Below, in pieces: positions 1 through 5,420 of a stretch of DNA of 10,055 nt. The stretch is from positions 1 through 10,055 of the forward strand of contig CAMLQP010000089.1 in NCBI GenBank assembly GCA_946482115.1, read 5' to 3'. The position numbers were made by a program, and so were the translations under genes. Numbering within the stretch: position 1 is the stretch's first letter; every line of letters starts with the position of its first letter. The notes beneath the pieces are model-generated. The model made no database searches. It was not told the DNA's origin and worked only from the letters and a program-made list of their open reading frames with translations. Source of the stretch: an uncultured Comamonadaceae bacterium (GTDB lineage: Bacteria; Pseudomonadota; Gammaproteobacteria; Burkholderiales; Burkholderiaceae).

Positions 1-145
1 AGGCCGCGAGCAGATAGCGCAGCGCCCCCAGCAGCAGGGGCGGCACCCCGGCCACCCCCACTTTGATGACAGCGAAGTTGAGGCCCCAGACCACGATGAC
101 AAGCAGTGCCAGGGCGAGGTCGCGGGGGCGCAGGGAAGAAGGCAT
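1..145 (-). CDS. EamA-family (DMT) transporter, 5' part only, truncated by window edge
   Basis: Reading the minus strand from the ATG at 145-143 gives an open frame of 48 codons to the window edge. It starts MPSSLRPRDLALALL and continues with a hydrophobic helix (about residues 10-25) containing W-G-L-N-F-A-V-I-K and then G-V-P-P-L-L-L-G-A-L-R-Y. This is the characteristic first transmembrane segment and loop of EamA/RhaT-type drug/metabolite transporters, inner-membrane exporters that normally have ten helices; the rest lies outside the window. An in-frame ATG at 202-200 would add 19 mostly hydrophilic residues. Neither start has a good Shine-Dalgarno sequence, and I prefer 145 because family members usually begin just before the first helix. 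It lies 147 bp downstream of the LysR gene on the same strand, so co-transcription is possible. The substrate cannot be told; a role in exporting an aromatic or amino-acid-like compound is speculation. Confidence 0.8.
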   Translation of the reverse strand, partial: MPSSLRPRDLALALLVIVVWGLNFAVIKVGVAGVPPLLLGALRYLLAA

Positions 146-221
146 GGTGTTGTGGAAGTGGCCGTGGACGGGTTCCGATTGTGGCTTGCGCGCCTCAGTC
201 ATAGCGGCGGTGTTCGGCCAG

Positions 222-236
222 GTTTTCGATCAAAAC
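222..236. promoter_or_regulatory. Inverted repeat upstream of the EamA gene, possible operator
   Basis: GTTTT-CGATC-AAAAC is a perfect 5-bp inverted repeat with a 5-bp centre, in a 90-bp stretch (203-292) between the LysR stop codon and the upstream candidate start of the EamA gene. It is AT-rich in an otherwise GC-rich background and also satisfies the LysR-type T-N11-A rule (T223/A235). It could be an operator for the transporter gene. It lacks the GC-rich stem followed by a T-run expected of an intrinsic terminator. No other clear element is visible between 203 and 292. Confidence 0.3.
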
Positions 237-292
237 GGGACATATTGCGCGGGCCCCACCGCACCGCAGTGCAGCGCAGCGGCATGCGTGGG

Positions 293-1204
293 CTAGATGC
301 GCGCGGCCACGGCCATGGCCCGCTCGCGCAGCCACTCCAGCCCTGGGTCCTTGTCGCGGTGCCGGTGCCACTGCAGCTTCTGGCGCATGGGCGGAATCTC
401 CAGGGGCGGCTCCCAGATGCGCACGGGCAGGCCGAGCTGAACCGCACGCAGGGCGATGCGCTTGTGCACCGTGGCCACACGGTGGGTGCCAATCACCAGG
501 CTGGGCAGGGCGGCCATGGTGGGCGCCGAGATCTCGATGCGGCGCTTGACGCCAAAGCGTTCGAGAAACCAGCCGTCAAACGCCGGGATGTGCCGCGCGC
601 CCGAATAGTCGGCCACCACATGGCCGGCGGCCAGGTAGTCGTCAAAGCTCAGCGCTTCGGAGATGTGGGGGGTCCCCGCCCAGGTGATGCACAGGTAGGT
701 TTCCTCGAACAGCGTGACGCTCGGGTGCCGGGGCGAGGCGTATTGCTCCGGAATGATGAGGACGTCGGCCCCGTATTCCTCCAGCTGCTCCACCGGCCGG
801 TTGTTCTGCGCACGCAGGTGCAGCTGCACCCCGGGCGCTTCCTGAAACAACTGCTCGATCAGCGGTTGCATGAGCACCGTGGTCGTGAAATCGGACACCA
901 ACAGGGTGAAGCTGCGGGTGGATGTGGCAGGGTCGAACCGGGGCTTTTCTGCGATGGTGCTGTCGATGCGCATCAAGACCTCGCGCACGGGGTCCAGCAG
1001 CCCCTCGGCACGCGGCGTCAGCACCATGGTGCGGCCTTGCTGCACCAGCAGCTCATCGTCGAAATAGGTGCGCAGGCGCGCCAGCGCGTTGCTGGTGGCG
1101 GGCTGGCTCAGGTGCAGGCGCTCCCCGGCGCGGCTGATGCTGCGTTCGGTGAGCAGGGCGTCCAGTGCCACGAGCAGGTTCAGGTCCAGTTTGTTAAAGC
1201 GCAT
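293..1204 (-). CDS. fdeR: NodD-like LysR-type transcriptional regulator, FdeR-like
   Basis: This 303-residue protein has the usual LysR length. The N-terminus MRFNKLDLNLLVALDALLTE is nearly superimposable on the start of rhizobial NodD (MRF-x-x-LDLNLLVALDAL). A winged helix-turn-helix follows at about residues 18-45 (SISRAGERLHLSQPATSNAL), then the linker helix and a substrate-binding domain from about residue 90. I chose the ATG at 1204 over one at 1261 because the extra 19 residues are not family-like and the MRF start matches NodD-type proteins; the ribosome site is weak either way. NodD proteins are activators responding to flavonoids, and FdeR of Herbaspirillum (established knowledge, from memory) responds to naringenin. 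The gene is divergent from the catabolic operon and faces a shared region with LysR-type boxes, so it probably activates that operon and may repress itself. LysR membership is certain; the symbol rests on similarity and context. Other NodD-clade regulators (NahR, LinR, PcpR types) are the alternatives. Confidence 0.85.
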   Translation of the reverse strand: MRFNKLDLNLLVALDALLTERSISRAGERLHLSQPATSNALARLRTYFDDELLVQQGRTMVLTPRAEGLLDPVREVLMRIDSTIAEKPRFDPATSTRSFTLLVSDFTTTVLMQPLIEQLFQEAPGVQLHLRAQNNRPVEQLEEYGADVLIIPEQYASPRHPSVTLFEETYLCITWAGTPHISEALSFDDYLAAGHVVADYSGARHIPAFDGWFLERFGVKRRIEISAPTMAALPSLVIGTHRVATVHKRIALRAVQLGLPVRIWEPPLEIPPMRQKLQWHRHRDKDPGLEWLRERAMAVAARI

Positions 1205-1285
1205 GGGCAGCAGGCGTCGATGCAGGTGTGGAGTTTCTTCCGCGCTCCCAGCCAGATGCAACAGGGGCCCGCAGAGTCTTTGACC

Positions 1286-1302
1286 TATTCATGGGATCAA
1301 TA
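1286..1302. promoter_or_regulatory. Upstream LysR-type box (TATT-N9-AATA), candidate recognition site
   Basis: TATTCATGGGATCAATA carries perfect TATT/AATA arms around 9 bp and fits the LysR-type T-N11-A rule (T1288/A1300). Its centre (1294) is about 65 bp upstream of the start predicted from the promoter at 1324-1352. That is the usual place for the primary recognition site of a LysR-type activator. Binding is inferred. Confidence 0.5.
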
Positions 1303-1313
1303 CTGCGAATGGA

Positions 1314-1328
1314 ATCAATCCATTTGAT
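1314..1328. promoter_or_regulatory. Second LysR-type box (ATC-N9-GAT) overlapping the -35 element, nod-box-like core
   Basis: ATCAA-TCCAT-TTGAT is a perfect 5-bp inverted repeat and an exact match to the ATC-N9-GAT half of the NodD/LysR consensus (T1315/A1327 give T-N11-A). It is centred 27 bp downstream of the first box and overlaps the candidate -35 hexamer, as expected for an activation site. The inner CAATCCATTT (1316-1325) resembles the CAATC-R-ATTT core of the rhizobial nod box as I remember it, which suits a NodD-like regulator. Function is inferred. Confidence 0.55.
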
Positions 1329-1352
1329 CTAAGTTAAGGCCGATCTTAATCT
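1324..1352 (+). promoter_or_regulatory. Candidate sigma70 promoter of the catabolic operon
   Basis: TTGATC (1324-1329) and TAATCT (1347-1352) are separated by exactly 17 bp. Both hexamers are imperfect (about 4/6 and 3/6 to consensus), which fits an activator-dependent promoter. A start near 1359 would leave a leader of about 112 nt before the first gene. The two LysR-type boxes then fall near -65 and -38. Confidence 0.5.
1334..1349. repeat. Inverted repeat TTAAG-N6-CTTAA in the promoter spacer
   Basis: TTAAG (1334-1338) and CTTAA (1345-1349) form a perfect 5-bp inverted repeat spanning the spacer and -10 region. In addition GATCTAAG (1326-1333) and GATCTTAA (1342-1349) form an imperfect 16-bp-spaced direct repeat. 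These could be further half-sites for the LysR regulator, or a second factor's operator; chance is possible in such an AT-rich patch. Confidence 0.3.
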
Positions 1353-1362
1353 TGCTCCCGTC

Positions 1363-1376
1363 CTGCCACCTGGCAG
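1363..1376. repeat. 14-bp palindrome CTGCCA-CC-TGGCAG just after the predicted transcription start
   Basis: Perfect 6-bp arms around a 2-bp centre, located at roughly +5 to +18 relative to the predicted start. Its two-base loop makes a stable RNA hairpin unlikely, so a DNA operator for a repressor is the better reading. No bound factor can be named. The remainder of the leader (1377-1458) shows no convincing element. Confidence 0.3.
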
Positions 1377-1470
1377 ACCCGATGAGGGGCTCACCCGTGC
1401 TACCGAGGCCCTGTCGAGCAAAGCGAAAACACGCCCAGCCTGGCTAGATGCGTAGAACAAGGAGACAACG

Positions 1471-2382
1471 ATGAAGACGGTACTTTCCCGCGCCGGGCAG
1501 GCGGCGGGCTGCATGTTGCTGAGCCTGCTTGGCGCTCCCCAGGCCCAGGCTTTCGAAGGGGGCGTGTCGCCCTTCCCGGTCGGTTCGACCGGCGAATACG
1601 TGGCCGGCCTGCCGCCCATTCCCGGGTTGTTCGTGCTGGAGCAGGTGCACCACACCACCTCCAGCGGTCTGTATGACAACCACGGCGACAAGCGCCCCAT
1701 TCCGTTCAAGCTGAGTGCGACCTCGGCCACCACGCGGCTGCTGGCGGCCTACGACATGACGGTGCTGGGCGCACGGCTGTATTCGCAGCTGGTGATTCCG
1801 GCTGTCTCCTTGCACACCGATGTCGCCGGCCACAGCGAGCGGCACAGCGGGGTGGCCAACATCACCGTCTCGCCCGCCGTGCTGCGCTGGAGCCTGACGG
1901 ACAAGACCTATGCCGTGGCGGGGCTGGACATCGCGCTGCCCAATGGCTCCTACGACCCGCACCGGCCCAGCGTGTCCACCGGCTACACCTCGGTCCAGCC
2001 GGTGCTCGGGATTCGCCACACCGATCCGAATGGCCTGGATATTGGCCTCATCAACCGCCTGATGGTGAACCGCGAAAACAGCACCACCCATTACCGCTCG
2101 GGCAGCGGCTATGTGGGCGAGTTCACCGCCGGCTGGAACGTCGGCCCCTGGAAGATGGGCATGGTGGGTTCGTACCTTCACCAGTTCACGGACGACAAGC
2201 AAGGCGGCGCCACCATCCAGGACAACCGCGCACGCAGCTTTGCGCTGGGACCCTCGCTCAACTACAACGCCGGCCCCTTCAGCGTGAGCCTGAGCTACCA
2301 GCGGGGCCTCTACGCCGCCAATACCACCAAGAACAACGTGCTGGGCATCGGGATCGCCATTCCTCTGTGGATCAAGCACTGA
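1471..2382 (+). CDS. Outer-membrane MetA-pathway/SphA-like transporter (phenol degradation channel family)
   Basis: First gene of the operon, 303 residues. A strong site AAGGAG (1459-1464) lies 6 bp before the ATG. A signal peptide covers about residues 1-27 (K2 and R7, a hydrophobic stretch, then APQAQA before FEGG). The mature part begins EGGVSPFP-x-G, has alternating polar/aromatic strands rich in Gly, Tyr and Trp, and ends with an amphipathic strand (IGIAIPLW) near the C-terminus, as in outer-membrane beta-barrels. This pattern fits the COG4313/'MetA-pathway of phenol degradation' family, found beside aromatic-degradation genes and thought to admit hydrophobic aromatics through the outer membrane. 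Here it is well placed to admit the operon's substrate. The family call is from pattern recognition; transport function is inferred from family and context. Confidence 0.75.
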   Translation: MKTVLSRAGQAAGCMLLSLLGAPQAQAFEGGVSPFPVGSTGEYVAGLPPIPGLFVLEQVHHTTSSGLYDNHGDKRPIPFKLSATSATTRLLAAYDMTVLGARLYSQLVIPAVSLHTDVAGHSERHSGVANITVSPAVLRWSLTDKTYAVAGLDIALPNGSYDPHRPSVSTGYTSVQPVLGIRHTDPNGLDIGLINRLMVNRENSTTHYRSGSGYVGEFTAGWNVGPWKMGMVGSYLHQFTDDKQGGATIQDNRARSFALGPSLNYNAGPFSVSLSYQRGLYAANTTKNNVLGIGIAIPLWIKH

Positions 2383-2407
2383 CCTCGCACATTCCGCACT
2401 GCACACC

Positions 2408-2896
2408 ATGACCAAGAAATCTCTGATGGCGTTGCCCCTGCTGGCCGCCTGCGCGCTGGTCCATGCCGCCACGCCCGCCGAGCTGCAGGCGGTTTTCGAC
2501 CGCTATGTGCAGGCCGTGCACGCGGCAGACATGGGTGCGGTGCGTGCGCTGATCGCCCCGGATGTCGAGAGATCGGACTACCCGGCTTGCACTGCGCCCA
2601 TGGACAACCCGACCTGCCTGGCGCTCTACATCGACCAGACCGTGGTGCAGCCGCGCGCCCGGCTCACGGTGCTGTCGGTAAAGGTGCGTGCCAGCGAGTT
2701 GACAGCCCGGCTGGAGGTGCGCAGCCCGCTGTACGAGAAGGCGGGCGTGGAGCGCATCGTCGGCAGCGATGTGCTGCGCATCGAGGGTGGCCAGATCCGG
2801 TCCTTCCGCTTTGTGCCGGACTTCGCAGACCCCGCCACGGCCCGCTTCTTCGCCAGCATCGACATCACGCCGCGCCCCCGCAGTTCCCAACCCTGA
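2408..2896 (+). CDS. Exported NTF2/SnoaL-like protein, possibly a lipoprotein
   Basis: This 162-residue protein has an N-terminal export signal followed by a domain of roughly 140 residues. The domain opens with an amphipathic helix (TPAELQAVFDRYVQAVHAAD) and G-A-V-R-A-L-I-A-P-D-V, the usual opening of the NTF2-like cone fold (SnoaL/ketosteroid-isomerase superfamily). The signal can be read two ways: a signal peptidase I site after VHA (residue 20), or a lipobox L-A-A-C with Cys15 as lipidated residue. C61 and C70 flank a short loop and could form a periplasmic disulfide. Cytosolic NTF2-like proteins often serve as small subunits or isomerases in aromatic pathways; an exported one more likely binds or presents substrate. 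The ribosome site is weak (25 bp after the previous stop), suggesting translational coupling. The exact function is unknown. Confidence 0.65.
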   Translation: MTKKSLMALPLLAACALVHAATPAELQAVFDRYVQAVHAADMGAVRALIAPDVERSDYPACTAPMDNPTCLALYIDQTVVQPRARLTVLSVKVRASELTARLEVRSPLYEKAGVERIVGSDVLRIEGGQIRSFRFVPDFADPATARFFASIDITPRPRSSQP

Positions 2897-2907
2897 GTCT
2901 GAAATAG

Positions 2908-4080
2908 ATGTTCAAGTATTTCCCCACCAACTACGTCTGGAACCTGTCCGTCGATCTCGCCATTGAAATGGGCGCGCGCATCGGCGAGATCGAGGAGATG
3001 TGCGCACCCCTGCAAGAGGCCGCCAGGGCCCCGGATGCTGCGGGCACGCAGGCCTTTCGCGAGACCTGGGTGCGCATGGCCGACAAGCTCTGCGGACTGG
3101 CCGAAGAAGACGAAGCCCGGGGGCGCATGCTTTCGGCCGGGGAGAAATACCGGCGCGCTGCGAGCTACCTGATCACCGCCGAGCGGCTGCAGGCGCACAA
3201 CGCACCGGGCCGCCTGGCCATTTACCGCCGCGAACTGGAGCTGTTTCTCAAAGGCTCGGCCCTGCTGGGCGATCCCGTGGAGCGCGTGGAAATTCCGTAC
3301 GAGGGAACCCACCTCTCTGCCTTGTATTACCCCGCCAGGGGGCTCCAGCCGGGCCAGCGGGCGCCGATTCTGGTGCAGCTGAACGGCCTGGACTCGACCA
3401 AGGAAATGAAGCACCTGGTTGGCTTGCCCGCATGGCTCGCCCAGCGCGGCGTGTCTTCCCTGGTGGTGGACCAGCCAGGGACCGGCGAGGCGCTGCGCCT
3501 GCACGGGCTCACGGCGCGGTACGACACCGAGCACTGGGCCAGCCGCGTGGTGGACTGGCTGGAGCAACACCCCGCCGTGGACCCGAAGCGCATCGGCTGC
3601 GAAGGCGTGTCCCTGGGGGGCTACTACTGCCCTCGCAGCGTGGCGATGGAGCCGCGCTTTGCCTGCGGCGTGGCCTGGGGCGCGAACCACGACTGGCGCG
3701 ACGTGCAAGAACGCCGCTTGCAGAAAGAAGGCGACTTCCCGGTGCCGCACTACTGGGCCCATGTGTGCTGGGTGTGGGGTGCCAAGGACATCGACGATTT
3801 CATGCGGATCGCGCAGAACGTGCACCTGGACGGCGTGGTCGAGAAGATCCGCGTGCCCTTCCTGGTCACGCATGGCGAGCACGATTCGCAGATCCCGCTG
3901 AAGTGGGCGCATCGCACCTACGAGCAGCTGGTCAACAGCCCCCGGCGAGAACTCAAGGTGTTCACCGACCGCGAAGGCGGCTCGCAGCACGCGAGCTTCG
4001 ACAACAGCATCAATGCGGGCCACTACATCGCGGACTGGGTGGCAGAAGTCCTGGGCGGACACACCGCCTGCAGGGCCTGA
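2908..4080 (+). CDS. FrsA/2,6-dihydroxypseudooxynicotine hydrolase-type alpha/beta hydrolase (C-C bond hydrolase candidate)
   Basis: 390 residues, cytosolic, no signal peptide. A helical N-terminal cap (about 1-125) precedes an alpha/beta-hydrolase domain. The motif NGLDSTKEM (159-167) is typical of the FrsA/DHPON-hydrolase branch. The nucleophile elbow is G-V-S235-L-G, the acid is probably D326 in HGEHDSQIP, and the base is H361 in GSQHASFDN, so a full catalytic triad is visible. Known relatives include the nicotine-pathway enzyme that hydrolyses a C-C bond next to a hydroxylated pyridine ring. Directly ahead of a ring-cleavage dioxygenase, this gene most likely encodes the hydrolase that splits the ring-cleavage product or an aryl ketone. 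It starts 11 bp after the previous stop with a poor ribosome site, again suggesting coupling. It may correspond to fdeB, but I am not sure of that symbol. Its exact substrate is not decidable here. Confidence 0.8.
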   Translation: MFKYFPTNYVWNLSVDLAIEMGARIGEIEEMCAPLQEAARAPDAAGTQAFRETWVRMADKLCGLAEEDEARGRMLSAGEKYRRAASYLITAERLQAHNAPGRLAIYRRELELFLKGSALLGDPVERVEIPYEGTHLSALYYPARGLQPGQRAPILVQLNGLDSTKEMKHLVGLPAWLAQRGVSSLVVDQPGTGEALRLHGLTARYDTEHWASRVVDWLEQHPAVDPKRIGCEGVSLGGYYCPRSVAMEPRFACGVAWGANHDWRDVQERRLQKEGDFPVPHYWAHVCWVWGAKDIDDFMRIAQNVHLDGVVEKIRVPFLVTHGEHDSQIPLKWAHRTYEQLVNSPRRELKVFTDREGGSQHASFDNSINAGHYIADWVAEVLGGHTACRA

Positions 4081-4118
4081 AGCCCCACCGCACCACCGAC
4101 ACCCCAAAGGATCAAGAG

Positions 4119-5060
4119 ATGAACATCATTGGACCCGACGCGCTGGTTTTTGGCGTGGACGATATCACCGCCTGCGCGCAGTACCTGACGGACTACGGAC
4201 TGACCCCAGTCGGGGTGACGGCACAGGGCGGGCGCTTCGAGGCCCTGGACGGCACGGCCGTGGAGATACGCGCCCAGGACGACCCGGCGCTGCCGCCTTC
4301 GCTGGGCACAGCCAGCCTGCTGCGCGAGACCGTGTACGGTGTGGCCGACACGGCCACGCTCGACGCCATTGAGGCCGAACTGGCCCGCGACCGCGTGGTG
4401 GTGCGCCAGGGCGGCGTGCTGCGCACCACGGACGACCTGGGCTTTGCCCTCGCGTTCCAGGTCACCGTGCGCAAGCCGCTGTCGTTGCCTGCGGAGTCTG
4501 TCAACGCCCCCGGGGCCGCGCCGCAGCGGGCGCCCAACGCGCTGGGTCTGCCATCAGACCTGGTGGCGCGTCCCCGCTCGCTGTCGCATGTCGTGTACTT
4601 CGTGCCGGACGCGGCCAAGGCCGAGGCGTTCTATGCCCGCCTGGGTTTTGTCTGCACAGACCGGTTCACGGGCGTCGGCCCCTTCCTGCGCCCTGGGGGC
4701 ACGCAAGACCACCACACGCTGTTCATGATCCAGACGCCCCCGTTCATGAAAGGCTGCGAGCACTTCACCTTCCACATGGGCGGCCCCACCGAGTTGCTGC
4801 TGGCCGGCACCCGCTTTGTGGAGAAGGGCTACCAGAGCTTCTGGGGCCCCGGGCGCCATAGGTTCGGCAGCAACTGGTTCTGGTATTTCAATTCGCCCCT
4901 GGGCTGCCATGTGGAGTACGACGCAGACATGGACCAGCACGACAACACTTGGGCGCCGCGTGAGGTGCCGATGAGCGCCGATGCCTCGCAACTGTTCCTG
5001 TTCCAGCACCGCGAGAAGTGGGCGCCCTCGGGCCCGCCGCCAGCGCAGGTGCACCATTGA
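4119..5060 (+). CDS. fdeC: Two-domain VOC extradiol-type ring-cleavage dioxygenase, FdeC-like
   Basis: 313 residues from an ATG with AAAGGA (4106-4111) 7 bp upstream. The open frame runs much further upstream (to about 3000), but that part is Arg/Gly-rich noise read across the hydrolase gene. The N-terminal glyoxalase-like module (about 1-125, FGVDDITACAQYLTDYGL) is non-catalytic in type. The C-terminal module (about 150-290) carries the likely Fe(II) ligands H157 (L-S-H-V-V-Y-F-V), H215 (C-E-H-F-T-F; H219 is the alternative) and E266 (C-H-V-E-Y). This 2-His-1-carboxylate layout and spacing match type I extradiol dioxygenases such as 2,3-dihydroxybiphenyl dioxygenase. It should open the catechol-like ring made by the downstream monooxygenase. 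The symbol is by analogy with the Herbaspirillum naringenin operon; the VOC dioxygenase call itself is stronger than the substrate call. Confidence 0.82.
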   Translation: MNIIGPDALVFGVDDITACAQYLTDYGLTPVGVTAQGGRFEALDGTAVEIRAQDDPALPPSLGTASLLRETVYGVADTATLDAIEAELARDRVVVRQGGVLRTTDDLGFALAFQVTVRKPLSLPAESVNAPGAAPQRAPNALGLPSDLVARPRSLSHVVYFVPDAAKAEAFYARLGFVCTDRFTGVGPFLRPGGTQDHHTLFMIQTPPFMKGCEHFTFHMGGPTELLLAGTRFVEKGYQSFWGPGRHRFGSNWFWYFNSPLGCHVEYDADMDQHDNTWAPREVPMSADASQLFLFQHREKWAPSGPPPAQVHH

Positions 5061-5069
5061 GTCGGCGCC

Positions 5070-5408
5070 ATGAAGCTGTGCCACTGGAGCGACCTGCCCG
5101 ACGGTGCATCGCGGGGCTTTGACCCCGCTGGTCACGGGCAGGACACGGTCATCGTCGTGCGGCAGGGCCTGCGTTTGCATGCCTATGCCAACGTCTGCCC
5201 CCACGATGGCGTCCCGATGGCATGGCGCAAGGACCGGTATCTGAACGCAGCCGGTGACCGCATCGTCTGCGCGGCCCATGGTGCACTGTTTGACATCGCC
5301 ACCGGGGTGTGCACTCTGGGGCCGTGCCTGGGCGATGCGCTCACCCCCGTACCCCTGGTCCTGCAAGCCAATGGCGACGTCCATCTGGCGAACCCAAAAA
5401 ATGAATAA
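5070..5408 (+). CDS. fdeD: Stand-alone Rieske [2Fe-2S] ferredoxin, FdeD-like
   Basis: 112 residues with a complete Rieske cluster signature: C43-P-H45 and C67-A-A-H70, plus the G-P-C-L-G loop (84-88). The length is that of a single-domain Rieske ferredoxin, without transmembrane helix or signal, so it is a soluble cytosolic electron carrier. No oxygenase alpha subunit or ferredoxin reductase is present in the window, so it is unlikely to serve a Rieske ring-hydroxylating oxygenase from this operon. Its position between the dioxygenase (9 bp) and the FAD monooxygenase (12 bp) suggests it serves one of these, for example by re-reducing oxidised iron in the extradiol dioxygenase as XylT does in the xyl pathway (analogy only). 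The ribosome site is weak; the SD of the next gene overlaps its stop codon. The symbol is by analogy with fde. Confidence 0.82.
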   Translation: MKLCHWSDLPDGASRGFDPAGHGQDTVIVVRQGLRLHAYANVCPHDGVPMAWRKDRYLNAAGDRIVCAAHGALFDIATGVCTLGPCLGDALTPVPLVLQANGDVHLANPKNE

Positions 5409-5420
5409 GGAGACAAACCC

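Noticed and set aside
251..280. Possible intrinsic terminator after the LysR gene
   Set aside because: Only short GC-rich repeats such as GCAC-CGCA-GTGC are present, with no T-run on either strand; not convincing.
152..1327. Long plus-strand open frame across the LysR gene
   Set aside because: Antisense to a clear 303-residue LysR protein; its translation is Gln/Gly/Arg/His-rich with no recognisable motif, as expected of a high-GC shadow frame.
2626..4107. Minus-strand open frame of 493 codons
   Set aside because: Antisense to the NTF2-like and hydrolase genes, both of which have clear family motifs; its own translation has no domain.
3000..4118. Upstream extension of the VOC dioxygenase frame, suggesting a 686-residue fusion
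   Set aside because: The extension is Arg/Gly/Ala-rich noise in a second frame of the hydrolase gene. The VOC domain begins right after the ATG at 4119, which has a good ribosome site.
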